Notes: generated by a model from the sequence alone, not told the origin. 41,729 nucleotides of DNA from Spirochaetaceae bacterium (GCA_003552985.1 PUPD01000159.1:1-41729); one strand, 5' to 3'. Shown: positions 24,385-34,043, counted from the stretch's first letter. A program made the numbers and translations.

Positions 24385-27300
24385 GTGGCGCAGTTTGCCC
24401 ATTTGCATGTTCATTCGGACTACAGCCTACTTCGCAGCACCGCTTCCATCCCTTCGCTCGTCAACCGCGCGGTCGAGCTCGGCTTCTCCCACCTGGCGCT
24501 TACCGATGACGGCAACATGTTCGGCGCGCTGGAATTCTATAAGGCCTGCCGCAACGCCGGCATCACTCCTATCATCGGCTGCGACTTCTATCTGGTCGAG
24601 AATGCGGATCCGGAAGTGGGCGCTACCGAGACCGGCAAGCGCTTTTTCCGGTTGGTGTTGTTGGCCAAAGACGCCGAGGGGTACAAGACTCTGATGCGCC
24701 TCTCGTCGCGAGCCTATACCGAAGGTTTCTACTACCGGCCCCGTATAGACTGGTCGATGCTGGAAGCCGACCACGGTGGCGTGATCGGCCTGAGCGGCTC
24801 GCTGTCGGGTGAGATTCCGAGCCTGCTGTTGCGTAACCGGCGCGAGGAGGCCGGCCGCCGGGCGGCCTGGTACCGCGATCTCCTGGGAGCGGATGGATTC
24901 TACCTCGAGCTGCAGAACCAGGGCATACCCGAGCAGTCCAGCCTGAATCCGCAGTTAGTGGAGCTCAGCGAAGAACTAGGCATTCCGCTGGTGACCACCA
25001 ACGAGTGCTATTACGTTCACAAGGAGGACGCCAACGCGCAGGACATCCTGATGTGCATCGGCTCGGGCCGCAAGAAGCAGGAGACCAACCGGTTCCGTTT
25101 TTCGTCGGAGGAGTTCTATCTCAAGTCGGAAGCGGAGATGCAGCAGCTGTTTGCCGATCAGCCTGAGGCGCTCGAAAATAGCCTCCGGATTGCAGAGCGC
25201 TGCAGCCTCGAAATCGAGCTCCCGGGCCCAATCTTCCCCGATTACCACATACCCGGGGGCTTCGATAGCAACGATGCGTATCTGCGCCACCTCACCTACG
25301 AAGGGCTGCACAACCGCTACACCGTGCTCACCGAAGAGATCAGAAACCGTGCCGACTACGAGCTCGACACCATCATCGGCATGGGCTTCACCGGCTACTT
25401 TCTGATCGTTTGGGACTTCATTGCATTTGCCCGTGGACACGATATTCCGGTCGGGCCCGGACGGGGCTCCGGCGCCGGATCTATCGTCGCTTACGGTTTG
25501 CAGATCACCGATATCGATCCGCTGAAGTACGGACTCCTGTTCGAGCGTTTTCTCAATCCCGACCGTGTATCGATGCCCGACTTCGACATCGATTTCTGTT
25601 ATGAGCGCCGGGGTGAGGTCATCCGTTACGTCACCGAGAAGTACGGAGCCGACAAAGTTGGACAGATTATCACGTTCGGCACACTCAAAGCGCGAGCGGT
25701 GATCCGGGATGTAGCACGAGCGCTGGACCTGCCGTTCTCCGAATCCGATATGATCGCCAAGCTGGTTCCGGCGCGCCTGGACATCACCCTCGCCAAGGCG
25801 CTGGACGAGGAAGCCCGGCTGAGGGAGCTCCGTGATCAGGGCGGCGTGCACCGCGAGCTCATCGAGGTAGCGTTGAAACTCGAAGGGCTGCACCGCCATC
25901 CTTCAACTCACGCGGCAGGGATCGTGATCGGACAGAAGTCGCTGACCGAGTACGTTCCGCTCTATCGCGATCCGAAGACGAAATCAATCTCGACACAATA
26001 CACCATGGACCAGCTCGAGGACTGCGGACTGGTGAAGATGGATTTTCTCGGGCTCAAGACACTGACGCTCATCCGTAACACCGAAAACCTGATACGCCGG
26101 CGCGGAATCGAGTTTGATATCGAGGGGATCTCGGAACAGGACGCGGCCACATTCAGCATGCTCGGTGACGGCAAGAGCGCCTGCGTGTTCCAGTTCGAGA
26201 GTGCGGGCATGCAAAAGATTCTGATGCGGGCCAAGCCGGAGCGCATCGAAGACCTGATCGCCTTGAATGCGCTCTACCGGCCGGGGCCGATGGAGAACAT
26301 CGATCAGTTTGTCGACTCAAAGAACGGGAGGATCCCGATATCCTATCCGCTGCCTGAGCTCGAGGAGGTGCTCAAGGAGACCTACGGGGTCATCGTGTAT
26401 CAGGAGCAGGTGATCGAGATCGTCCGCATAGTGGGCGGTTTCTCGTTGGGCCAGGCCGATATCCTGCGTCGTGCGATGGGCAAAAAGAAGGTCAAGGAAA
26501 TGAACCGCATGAAGAAGGATTTCCTTGACGGAGCACGGACGCGCGGATTCAGTGAGCGGCAGGCCGAAGCAATTTTTGAGCTGCTCCAGCCGTTTGCCGG
26601 CTACGGGTTCAACAAGTCTCACGCCGCTGCGTACTCGGTGCTGGCTTACAAGACCGCATATCTGAAGGCAAACTACCCGGTTGAGTTCATGGCGGCCAAC
26701 CTCTCGAACGAGATCTCCTCACCGGACAAGTTCGCATACTATATCGAGGAGACGCGCGGGATGGGCATCGAGATCGACCCGCCCGATGTCAATCGCAGCA
26801 GCCGTTACTTCACGGTCGAGAATGGGCACATCGTCTACGGCCTGCTCGGGATCAAGAACCTCGGCACCGCTGCCGTCGAAGAGATAATCCGTGAACGCGA
26901 GCAGCACGGCGCGTACCAATCATTCATCGAGTTTCTCGAGCGCGTTAGCCTCACCGCTATGAATCGCAAGATGGTTGAGGTCTGTATTCAAACCGGGGTG
27001 TTTGACTCACTGGGGCTGAACCGCGCCACCCTGCTTCACAACCTCGGTACGGCGCTTGAGTTTGCGGCCGCGACGCGCGAAAACCGCAGGCTCGGACAGG
27101 CGTCGCTATTCGACGAACGGGACGGCGAGCATTTCGCGGGGCCCCAGCTCGAGCACCGTGAGGAATACCCGCAGGCGGACCGCCTGCAGTGGGAGCGCGA
27201 GCATCTGGGCATGTACTTGTCGGGACACCCGCTGGATGACTACCGTAGACGATGGAAGGAAACCACCACGCTGAATCTCAGCCGCCCCGGCGGACCGAGC

Positions 27301-27801
27301 GGTGAACGGGTTCATGCGGTGCTCGGAATGGTGAAATCGAGCATGGTGATTCACACGAAGAACGGCCGTCCGATGATGTTCATGGTGCTTGAGGACTTCA
27401 ACGGCAGCATCGAGTGTGTCCTGTTCGAGGACACCTGCGAGCAACACCGTGACCGGCTCTACGCCGGAGCGATCCTCGGCGTGCTCGGCAAGCTGGAGCT
27501 TCGCAACGACAAACTACAACTGGTAGTATCTGAGATTCGGGAGCCTGAGGAAATGGAAGAACGCGATACCGGAGAAGTACACATTCGCATCGCCGACGAG
27601 GTCGAGGAAGAGGAAGATCTCTATCAGCTGCGCGCCTTTTTGTTCGAGCACACCGGCAATTGCCCGGTGTTCCTCCATGTGCGCTGCGGCGGAGACGAGG
27701 CAGTTGTGCGTGCCTCCTCACAGCTTACGATCTCGGGAAAATCGAGTATACTAGAGGATATCCGCGAATATCCGCGGGTATTGGACGTGTGGAAGCAATG
27801 A
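24385..27801 (+). CDS. dnaE: DNA polymerase III alpha subunit
   Basis: The 1138-aa replicative polymerase DnaE. The N-terminal PHP domain (FAHLHVHSDYSLL, residues 3-15) keeps the HxH motif. The polymerase active site GPGRGSGAGS is near 357 and PDFDIDF near 397 supplies catalytic Asp residues. A helix-hairpin-helix and beta-clamp-binding region follows, and the C-terminal OB fold starts near residue 975. Length is normal for DnaE1-type enzymes. GTG start with GGGAGG 8-12 nt upstream. It follows the Xdh-like FAD gene after 16 nt, so it may be reached by the same transcript, which would be odd for a replication gene; a promoter inside the upstream gene is likely but not seen. Confidence 0.98.
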   Translation: MAQFAHLHVHSDYSLLRSTASIPSLVNRAVELGFSHLALTDDGNMFGALEFYKACRNAGITPIIGCDFYLVENADPEVGATETGKRFFRLVLLAKDAEGYKTLMRLSSRAYTEGFYYRPRIDWSMLEADHGGVIGLSGSLSGEIPSLLLRNRREEAGRRAAWYRDLLGADGFYLELQNQGIPEQSSLNPQLVELSEELGIPLVTTNECYYVHKEDANAQDILMCIGSGRKKQETNRFRFSSEEFYLKSEAEMQQLFADQPEALENSLRIAERCSLEIELPGPIFPDYHIPGGFDSNDAYLRHLTYEGLHNRYTVLTEEIRNRADYELDTIIGMGFTGYFLIVWDFIAFARGHDIPVGPGRGSGAGSIVAYGLQITDIDPLKYGLLFERFLNPDRVSMPDFDIDFCYERRGEVIRYVTEKYGADKVGQIITFGTLKARAVIRDVARALDLPFSESDMIAKLVPARLDITLAKALDEEARLRELRDQGGVHRELIEVALKLEGLHRHPSTHAAGIVIGQKSLTEYVPLYRDPKTKSISTQYTMDQLEDCGLVKMDFLGLKTLTLIRNTENLIRRRGIEFDIEGISEQDAATFSMLGDGKSACVFQFESAGMQKILMRAKPERIEDLIALNALYRPGPMENIDQFVDSKNGRIPISYPLPELEEVLKETYGVIVYQEQVIEIVRIVGGFSLGQADILRRAMGKKKVKEMNRMKKDFLDGARTRGFSERQAEAIFELLQPFAGYGFNKSHAAAYSVLAYKTAYLKANYPVEFMAANLSNEISSPDKFAYYIEETRGMGIEIDPPDVNRSSRYFTVENGHIVYGLLGIKNLGTAAVEEIIREREQHGAYQSFIEFLERVSLTAMNRKMVEVCIQTGVFDSLGLNRATLLHNLGTALEFAAATRENRRLGQASLFDERDGEHFAGPQLEHREEYPQADRLQWEREHLGMYLSGHPLDDYRRRWKETTTLNLSRPGGPSGERVHAVLGMVKSSMVIHTKNGRPMMFMVLEDFNGSIECVLFEDTCEQHRDRLYAGAILGVLGKLELRNDKLQLVVSEIREPEEMEERDTGEVHIRIADEVEEEEDLYQLRAFLFEHTGNCPVFLHVRCGGDEAVVRASSQLTISGKSSILEDIREYPRVLDVWKQ

Positions 27802-27853
27802 ACTGCCGTATAGGGAAACAACACGGGCAACGATACTTCGGTGGAGGTAATCT

Positions 27854-28444
27854 ATGATTCAAACGGTATTACGGGGAGTGAGCACCGTAATCTCGCTCTA
27901 CATGCTGCTCATATTCTTCCGGATCATTCTGACCTGGTTCGGACAAGCGCCGGCCGGCCGGTTGGTCTACTACATTTCGAGTCTGACCGACCCGTATCTC
28001 AATCTGTTCCGCGGGCTCGGCGCCTTTCGCAACGTTCAGGTGGATTTCTCCCCGGTCCTGGCGCTGATCACGCTTTCGATTCTCAACAACATCATCACGC
28101 GCATAGCGTTTGCAGCCCAGATCACGCTCGGCATCGTGCTGGCTGAGATTGTCGGAGCGCTCTGGTCGGCGGCATCGTTTATCCTGTTTCTCTTCCTCGT
28201 CTTCGGCGTGATCAGGCTGATCGGCTTCATGCTTAATGTGAACACCGCCGGTCGATTTTGGATTACGCTGGACCGCATACTGCAGCCGATCGCCCATTGG
28301 TTGGTCCGCAAAGTTGCGCGCGGGCGGGTCGTCAACTACCAAAACGCACTGATGCTGTACGCCGCGATGCTGCTGCTGGTGCTGTTGGTCGGCAGCTTCG
28401 TCATCGGGTCGCTGGTTTCGTTGCTCGCTCAGCTACCGGTGTGA
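27854..28444 (+). CDS. YggT-family membrane protein
   Basis: A 196-aa integral membrane protein with two YggT-like repeats, each with paired helices and a conserved loop. Repeat 1 is residues 1 to about 90 (SLYMLLIFFRIILTWF, SLTDPYLNLFRGL). Repeat 2 follows to the end (GVIRLIGFMLNVN, ITLDRILQPIAHWLVRKV). YggT proteins are thought to act in membrane or cell-division organisation, but their function is not settled. ATG with GGAGGT. It lies between dnaE and recG on the same strand. Confidence 0.88.
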   Translation: MIQTVLRGVSTVISLYMLLIFFRIILTWFGQAPAGRLVYYISSLTDPYLNLFRGLGAFRNVQVDFSPVLALITLSILNNIITRIAFAAQITLGIVLAEIVGALWSAASFILFLFLVFGVIRLIGFMLNVNTAGRFWITLDRILQPIAHWLVRKVARGRVVNYQNALMLYAAMLLLVLLVGSFVIGSLVSLLAQLPV

Positions 28445-28524
28445 TCCGGAGGCTCGCCGTAGCGTTATCACCGGCCCTACCGCGATAGCACACGGCCGCC
28501 TTCGTCGCAGCTACAGGTGCAGGC

Positions 28525-30594
28525 GTGTATCTTCACGAGTTGACTGCGAGCGTCCGCAAGCTCGACGGAATTGGGCCTCGCAGGCTGAAGGCTTTTGCCG
28601 AGCGCGGAGTGCTCACAATCGCCGATCTGCTGCTCTATCTTCCGCGCCGCTATGAGGATCGCAGCACGCCGCGCGCGCTGGCGGACGCGGCCACGGAGCC
28701 GGCGAATACTGTCGCGCAGATCATACGGCACGAGTATTTCGGCAGCGGTAGGAACCGTACCCTGAAGCTGATCATCTCGGACGGTACGCAGCGGGCGGCG
28801 CTAGTGTGTTTCAACCGTTCCTTCCTGGCGGATGCGTACCCACCCGGTACTGTAGTCCGGCTTTCGGCAACGTTCGAGTACCGCTATCGCGAGCTGCAGA
28901 CCGCGTCGTTCGAGATGGAGCGCGCTCCCGATGAGCCGCTCGGCCCCCCATACGAGCCGCGATCCCCGCAGACTGAGGCCTTCTTCCGCATTCTCCCGGT
29001 CTACCCCCTTACCGCCGGCCTCTCGCAGCAGCACGTGCGCAGCGCGGTAGACCAGGCTCTCATGCGCTGGGGAGCACGAATCCAAGACCCCGGCCCGGTG
29101 GAACTGTGTCATACACTAGGCTTGCCGCAGTTCACGGATGCGTTGCACGCGGTCCACCACCCGCCGAGCTTCAGCGAAGCGGAACGGAGCCGGCGCCGTT
29201 TTGCTCTGCACGAACTGCTCGGGTTACAGGTCGCGCAGCGGCGGCTCGTCGACCGCTTGCACGGTGAGCAACGTGCCGCGGTTGCACCGCCGCGGCGCCT
29301 GCTCGCGGCGGTACAGCGGAGCCTCCCATTTAGCCTTAGCGCAGAGCAACAGCGGGTTCTCGATCAGATCATCACGGACCTCGGATCGTCGCGGCCAATG
29401 GCCCGGCTGCTCCATGGCGAGGTGGGTTCGGGTAAGACGGTCGTGTCTCTGCTCTCGATGCTCCCTCGTCTCGAGCAAGGGCACCAGACCGCCGTGCTTG
29501 TGCCTACCGAGCTCCTGGCACGCCAACAGCACGCCACGCTGCAGCAGCACCTGGCGCCGCACGGCATCACGGTGGAGCTCGCGGTAGGAAACCTCCGCCC
29601 GGCGGAGCGCAAAACCCTGTACGCCCGTATCGCCGACGGCACTGCGCAGTGCATCGTCGGGACACACGCGCTGATATCGCCCCAGGTCACCTTCAGGTCG
29701 CTTTCCTACGTCGTGATCGACGAGCAGCACCGCTTCGGCGTGGCACAGCGTGCTGCGCTGCGCGACAAGGGCGCCTCACCCGACCTGCTCCTCATGACCG
29801 CGACGCCGATTCCGAGGACGCTTGCGCTCACGCTCTACAACGGGCTGCGGATCTCACAGCTGCGCCACCGCCCGCCGGGGCGCGCAACCGTCACTACCCA
29901 CCTCGCGCGCCGCTCGCGGAGAGCCGAAGTCTATACCAATGTGGCAACCCGCCTGAAACAGGGCGGGCAGGCGTTTGTCGTTTGCCCGCGGATTGATCCC
30001 GACGAAAACACCGAACAGGCCTCGGCCGAGAGCACCGCCGCCGAGCTCGCCGACAGCTTTCTTTCCGGGTTTTCGATCGGCCTGATTCACGGTCGCCTTC
30101 CGGAGGAGCGTAAACGTGAAACGATGCTGGCGTTTACCGAAGGCCGCCTGCAGGTGCTCGTCTCGACCACGGTGCTTGAGGTCGGCGTCGACGTGGAGAA
30201 TGCCGTCGCGATCGTGATCGAGCACGCCGAGTTGTTCGGTCTCTCGGCCCTGCACCAGTTGCGTGGCCGCGTTGGCCGTGGGTTGAAACCCGGGGTGGCA
30301 TTTCTAGTGTACGACGAGGACCTGACCGAAGAGGCGAAACAGCGTCTGCGCGTGCTTCATCGCGAGCACGACGGATTCAAAATCGCGGAGCACGACCTCA
30401 AGATACGCGGACCGGGAGAACTGGGCGGAGTCCGGCAGGCGGGTATTCTACGACTGCGGTTTACGGTGTTGGAGCGTGACCTGGATCTGTTGGAGGCCGG
30501 GTCCCCTGCCGTGGAGCAGGTAACCGCCGGCTCAAAGCTCGACCAGAGTCTGGTGCCGTTTCTGCCGTTTGACAAGGAGGATGCATGCGTATAA
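28525..30594 (+). CDS. recG: ATP-dependent DNA helicase RecG
   Basis: The 689-aa RecG, a branch-migrating helicase that rescues stalled forks. The N-terminal wedge/OB domain (about 1-230) begins with LDGIGPRRLKAFAERGV. The helicase core has Walker A GEVGSGKT (about 295), the DEQH box in VVIDEQHRFGV (about 395), motif III TATPIPRTL, and the C-terminal TRG region near LRGRVGRG. The start is GTG with AGGTG upstream. Its stop overlaps rsmD by 10 nt. Confidence 0.97.
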   Translation: MYLHELTASVRKLDGIGPRRLKAFAERGVLTIADLLLYLPRRYEDRSTPRALADAATEPANTVAQIIRHEYFGSGRNRTLKLIISDGTQRAALVCFNRSFLADAYPPGTVVRLSATFEYRYRELQTASFEMERAPDEPLGPPYEPRSPQTEAFFRILPVYPLTAGLSQQHVRSAVDQALMRWGARIQDPGPVELCHTLGLPQFTDALHAVHHPPSFSEAERSRRRFALHELLGLQVAQRRLVDRLHGEQRAAVAPPRRLLAAVQRSLPFSLSAEQQRVLDQIITDLGSSRPMARLLHGEVGSGKTVVSLLSMLPRLEQGHQTAVLVPTELLARQQHATLQQHLAPHGITVELAVGNLRPAERKTLYARIADGTAQCIVGTHALISPQVTFRSLSYVVIDEQHRFGVAQRAALRDKGASPDLLLMTATPIPRTLALTLYNGLRISQLRHRPPGRATVTTHLARRSRRAEVYTNVATRLKQGGQAFVVCPRIDPDENTEQASAESTAAELADSFLSGFSIGLIHGRLPEERKRETMLAFTEGRLQVLVSTTVLEVGVDVENAVAIVIEHAELFGLSALHQLRGRVGRGLKPGVAFLVYDEDLTEEAKQRLRVLHREHDGFKIAEHDLKIRGPGELGGVRQAGILRLRFTVLERDLDLLEAGSPAVEQVTAGSKLDQSLVPFLPFDKEDACV

Positions 30595-31115
30595 CCGGCG
30601 GCTATCTGCGCGGCCGTTCCGTACAGTGTCCGCCGGGAGAGATTCGCCCGGCGATGGATCGTATGCGCGAATCACTTTTCGCCATTTTGGGCGATATCAC
30701 CGGTGCCACCTTTCTCGACCTTTTTTCCGGGTCGGGTGTTGTGGCACTCGAAGCGTGCTCACGCGGCGCCCAGGCGGTTACCGCGGTGGAACGCGACGGC
30801 GGTAAACGCAGGATCCTGCAGGCGAATCTGCAGCTGTGCGGAGCCGAAACACAGATCGTGATCGCTCCGGTTGAACGCTTTCTGCTCCGCAACCGACACA
30901 GCTTCGAGTATATCTTTTGCGACCCGCCGTTCCGCTACCAGCACAAGGCGGACCTGCTGGAAAAGATCAGCCGCTCGCGCGCGTGCGGTGAGAATACCAC
31001 CGTCCTGATGCACCATCCGCGCCCTGAAACCCTCCCGGCTCGCGCAGGTACGCTCCTCCGCGAACGGGAACAGACTTATGGCGGCTCCCTCGTCTCGTTT
31101 TACCGGCCGCACTGA
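30585..31115 (+). CDS. rsmD: 16S rRNA (guanine966-N2)-methyltransferase
   Basis: A 176-aa RsmD that methylates G966 of 16S rRNA. Landmarks are MRITGGYLRGR at the start, RPAMDRMRESLFAIL (about 22-36), the SAM motif FLDLFSGSGVVALEA (about 43-57) and the catalytic DPPF (about 109-112). Length is normal. The ATG has AAGGAGG in the end of recG; the genes overlap, which implies coupling. Confidence 0.95.
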   Translation: MRITGGYLRGRSVQCPPGEIRPAMDRMRESLFAILGDITGATFLDLFSGSGVVALEACSRGAQAVTAVERDGGKRRILQANLQLCGAETQIVIAPVERFLLRNRHSFEYIFCDPPFRYQHKADLLEKISRSRACGENTTVLMHHPRPETLPARAGTLLREREQTYGGSLVSFYRPH

Positions 31116-31119
31116 CCGG

Positions 31120-31148
31120 TTCCAACATCAGAAGCAATCTGCTATAGT
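31120..31148 (+). promoter_or_regulatory. Candidate hisZGB promoter
   Basis: A weak -35 TTCCAA (31120-31125), a 17-bp spacer and -10 TATAGT (31143-31148). The start would be near 31155, about 50 nt before the hisZ GTG. Confidence 0.45.
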
Positions 31149-31149
31149 T

Positions 31150-31178
31150 GCTCCGGAGCCGACCCCCACGGCGCCGTG
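31150..31178. other. Two palindromes in the hisZ leader
   Basis: GCTCCGGAGC at 31150-31159 and CACGGCGCCGTG at 31167-31178 are perfect palindromes in the region just after the proposed promoter. They could form a hairpin pair in the leader or bind a dimeric regulator. No His codon run or attenuator T tract is seen. Confidence 0.35.
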
Positions 31179-31204
31179 AAATCCTACGCACGGAGACTGG
31201 TACG

Positions 31205-32314
31205 GTGACCAACCGGAAACGAGCACTATTGCAACTACCCCAGGGCGCTGAAAGCTTCTATCTCGAGGACGCCTTTCGGCACCGCCGCCTTATAGAGCGA
31301 ATCGAGCAGGTGGTAGACACATGGGGATACCTGCCGGTCCAAACCCCGGTCTTTGATTTCTTCGGTGTGTACGAGGATCTCATTCCCAGCCGGGAAGCTC
31401 GCAGCATCTATCGCCTGATCGATCGCGAGGGCGATGTGCTGATGCTGCGTTATGACAACACGTTGTTTCTGGCGAAACAGATGGGTCTCATGCTGAGCGA
31501 CGATGACCTGCCGGTGCGGGTGTGGTACGGCGACACGATTTTGAGGCATCAGGAGGCGGAAGACATCTCCAATGACGAGTTCTTCCAGACCGGCGTGGAG
31601 CTGATCGGTAAGCGCGGCCGCGATGCGGACCTCGAAGTCCTGGTGCTCCTCGACCGGGTGTTCAGTGCCCTGGGCGCACCCAGCCGCGTCGTGCATCTGG
31701 GCTCACGCGCATTGCTGCAGACAATCGCTCCCGGCGACGCTCCTGAGGCCGCTCGCGCGTTTCGGCGTGCAATTGCGCTGCGCCGGCATGATGATGTCCG
31801 TGCGTTATGCCGCGAGAACGGCTGTCCGCCCGACCGCTCGCGCTTCCTCGCCGAGCTGTTCGCCTTCATCGGAACCCGTGATGAGCTCGAACAACTGATT
31901 CGCCGCGCCGAGCACTCACGACTCCTGACCACCGCGGAAACCGGCGAGCTGCGTTACATCGAGCTGCTCAGCAAAGAGTATGAAGAGCTTGACCTGAACG
32001 CTGAGCTGCGCATCGACCTTTCGGAAGTCGGCTCGCAGCCATATCACACCGGAATCGTTTTCAACGTGTACATGGAAGGAATCGGTGCGGCAATCGCTTC
32101 CGGGGGGCGCTACGATAACCTAATCAGCCATTTCGGGATGGATGCCCCGGCGGTCGGATTCTCGATTCTGCTGCGCAAGGTGCAGGAACATCTCACCACC
32201 AATATCAGCGTGCAGGACGCACGCCGCCAGGTGCAGGTTGGCGGTGAATCATTTCGCGAGCGACTGGAACAAGCGGAACGCATTCGCGCGAGGGGCGAGG
32301 TAGTGCTGCTATGA
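31205..32314 (+). CDS. hisZ: ATP phosphoribosyltransferase regulatory subunit
   Basis: A 369-aa paralogue of histidyl-tRNA synthetase's catalytic core that is required by short-form HisG. Class II synthetase-like segments are visible: GYLPVQTPVFDFFGVY, MLRYDNTLFLAKQMG and the C-terminal GGRYDNLISHFG. The C-terminal anticodon-binding domain of HisRS is absent, which supports HisZ rather than HisS. The GTG at 31205 has GGAG upstream and was chosen over an upstream in-frame start that would lie in the promoter. It overlaps hisG by 4 nt. Confidence 0.9.
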   Translation: MTNRKRALLQLPQGAESFYLEDAFRHRRLIERIEQVVDTWGYLPVQTPVFDFFGVYEDLIPSREARSIYRLIDREGDVLMLRYDNTLFLAKQMGLMLSDDDLPVRVWYGDTILRHQEAEDISNDEFFQTGVELIGKRGRDADLEVLVLLDRVFSALGAPSRVVHLGSRALLQTIAPGDAPEAARAFRRAIALRRHDDVRALCRENGCPPDRSRFLAELFAFIGTRDELEQLIRRAEHSRLLTTAETGELRYIELLSKEYEELDLNAELRIDLSEVGSQPYHTGIVFNVYMEGIGAAIASGGRYDNLISHFGMDAPAVGFSILLRKVQEHLTTNISVQDARRQVQVGGESFRERLEQAERIRARGEVVLL

Positions 32315-32949
32315 GCGACCTCTCATCGGCACCGTTGACGCTTGCCCTGCCGAAAGGTCGTCTGATGGAGCAGGTGCTCGAGCACCTGCGGCGCTGCGGC
32401 TTCCGGTTTGATATCTCACAACGAAATCTTACGGCCACCGACGCGGAAGGCCGTTTGAAGCTCATCCTGGTGAAGAACAACGATCTGCCGGTGTACGTCG
32501 CTCACGGCATCGCCGGATTGGGTGTCTGTGGAACAGATCTGGTCTATGAGTCCGGCGCCGAGTTCTTCGAGCTGCACACCTTCGGTTTCGGCCGCACGCG
32601 CATGTGCCTGGCGTCACGGGCCGATCACGACCCGGCCGACGATCACACACAGATTACGATCGCCACCAAGTTCAGCCGCTTCACGCACGATTTCTTCCAT
32701 GCCCGTGGGTTGCCGGTGCAGGTAATACGCCTGAACGGTTCGGTCGAACTCGCTCCGGTGCTCGGGCTGGCACCATATATCGTCGATCTCGTGGAGACAG
32801 GATCAACCCTAAAGGCGAATAACCTGAAGGTCACGCAGGAACTAGCTGAGATCGAGGTCAAGCTGGTGTGCAACCGGGCGTATTACAAGCTCCAGTTCCG
32901 TCGCATCGAGGAGCTCGTGGAGACGATCAAAGGAGTGAGCGAAACATGA
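32311..32949 (+). CDS. hisG: ATP phosphoribosyltransferase, short form
   Basis: A 212-aa catalytic subunit of the first step of histidine synthesis (ATP + PRPP). LALPKGRLMEQVLEHL is the N-terminal signature, GLGVCGTDLVYE lies near residue 69, and the PRPP-binding stretch DLVETGSTLKANNL is near 156. The length is that of HisG-S, which lacks the C-terminal regulatory domain and needs HisZ; the gene for HisZ is directly upstream and overlaps it (ATGA). Confidence 0.97.
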   Translation: MSDLSSAPLTLALPKGRLMEQVLEHLRRCGFRFDISQRNLTATDAEGRLKLILVKNNDLPVYVAHGIAGLGVCGTDLVYESGAEFFELHTFGFGRTRMCLASRADHDPADDHTQITIATKFSRFTHDFFHARGLPVQVIRLNGSVELAPVLGLAPYIVDLVETGSTLKANNLKVTQELAEIEVKLVCNRAYYKLQFRRIEELVETIKGVSET

Positions 32950-33527
32950 GTGAGCGAAAAACAACGGTCGAACGCAAGACTAAGGAGACCGCGATCTCCC
33001 TAAGCTTCGCCCCGGACCGCACCGAACCGGTCGCAATCACGTCCGGGCTGCCGTTTTTCGATCATATGTTGAACGCCATGGCGTTTCACGGGGGGTTTTC
33101 GTTCGAGCTTACCGCCGGCGGTGATATCGAGGTTGACCCGCACCATCTGGTGGAGGACGTCGGCATCGTGTTCGGACAGGGCCTCACGCGCGTGGTAGAG
33201 CAGTACGGTCCGGTGGCCCGTTACGGCCACTCGGTCATCCCGATGGACGACGCGCTGGCTGAGGTTACGATCGACGCCGGCAATCGGCCGTACTTGGTCT
33301 ATGCGGCCGGGTATCCGCAAGCGTACTGTGGTACGTTCGCGGTAGAGCTGTTGCGGGAGTTCTTTCACGGTCTCGCCACCAACGCGGCCATGAACCTACA
33401 CCTGCAGGTGCGCTACGGCGAGAATACCCATCATATGTGCGAGGCGTTGATGAAGGCGTTGGGGCGCGCCGTATGGCAGGCGTATCGGCCGCACGAGACG
33501 GTTCGCTCCACAAAAGGGATGCTCTGA
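32946..33527 (+). CDS. hisB: Imidazoleglycerol-phosphate dehydratase
   Basis: A 193-aa monofunctional IGPD. Metal-binding His motifs are intact: PFFDHML (about 37), HHLVEDVGI (about 65), and GENTHHMCEALMKALGRA (about 157). The phosphatase domain of bifunctional HisB is absent. The ATG at 32946 overlaps the hisG stop by 4 nt and starts the typical RKTTVERKTKET N-terminus. It closes the hisZ-hisG-hisB unit; the remaining his genes are elsewhere. Confidence 0.96.
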   Translation: MSERKTTVERKTKETAISLSFAPDRTEPVAITSGLPFFDHMLNAMAFHGGFSFELTAGGDIEVDPHHLVEDVGIVFGQGLTRVVEQYGPVARYGHSVIPMDDALAEVTIDAGNRPYLVYAAGYPQAYCGTFAVELLREFFHGLATNAAMNLHLQVRYGENTHHMCEALMKALGRAVWQAYRPHETVRSTKGML

Positions 33528-33543
33528 CAGCTGTGCGGCACGA

Positions 33544-33569
33544 AGATCGGCGCGGCGCCGCGCCGATCT
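33544..33569 (+). terminator. Perfect 26-nt palindrome after hisB
   Basis: A 13 + 13 perfect inverted repeat starting AGATCGGCGCGG, 17 nt after the hisB stop. A very stable hairpin is expected, but no T tract follows. It probably protects the 3' end or terminates with help from a factor. Confidence 0.5.
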
Positions 33570-33614
33570 GCAACCTTTGAACGGTATGATTTTGTCGGTA
33601 GGCGCCTTTGCAGT

Positions 33615-33644
33615 TTGATTTTTTGCCGCTGGGCGGCATATACT
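33615..33644 (+). promoter_or_regulatory. Promoter of the TPR gene pair
   Basis: -35 TTGATT (33615-33620), an 18-bp spacer and -10 TATACT (33639-33644). The expected start is near 33651, with a leader of about 24 nt carrying AAAAGG before the ATG at 33675. Confidence 0.6.
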
Positions 33645-33674
33645 TGATTTCGATAACAAAAGGCTCGGCGGTCC

Positions 33675-34043
33675 ATGAGCACACAGAGGCAGATAAGCAA
33701 CAATAACGCCGGATTCGTTAAGACGGGGGTAACTACGCCCGCCGACCGCCCTCAGCTCTCGAGTGAACAGAAGACAACCCTCATCCGTAAGGGCAACGAG
33801 CTGTTCAATGAGGGGCAGGTCGACACCGCCAAACGGATCTTCATCACTGTGGGCTATACCGACGGACTGATCCGTTTGGGTGACCACTACTATACGCAAA
33901 ACCGGCCGTTGGAAGCATTCAAGATGTACCGATTGGCCCCGGATAATGGGCGGAGCGAGCGTATGATCGAGCGTATGGCACTCGTATTGCGAACCTGGTT
34001 ACTGGAAGACCAAGCCCAAGAACAGCGAGCACGAACACAATGA
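33675..34043 (+). CDS. Small TPR-like cytosolic protein
   Basis: A 122-aa protein without signal or membrane segment. The N-terminal 30 residues are polar and probably disordered. The rest has TPR-like helix pairs (LIRKGNELFNEGQVDTAKRI, then LGDHYYTQNRPLEAFKMYRL). It is coupled by a 4-nt ATGA overlap to a larger TPR protein and has its own promoter. The pair probably forms a cytosolic scaffold. The partner and process are unknown. Confidence 0.82.
   Translation: MSTQRQISNNNAGFVKTGVTTPADRPQLSSEQKTTLIRKGNELFNEGQVDTAKRIFITVGYTDGLIRLGDHYYTQNRPLEAFKMYRLAPDNGRSERMIERMALVLRTWLLEDQAQEQRARTQ

Noticed and set aside
24976-25899. Open frame of 307 codons opposite dnaE
   Set aside because: It lies wholly within the polymerase active-site region, which is unambiguous on the other strand.
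27755-27785. Direct repeat ATATCCGCG near the end of dnaE
   Set aside because: It is in frame within coding sequence and explained by the residues encoded; no sign of a regulatory role.
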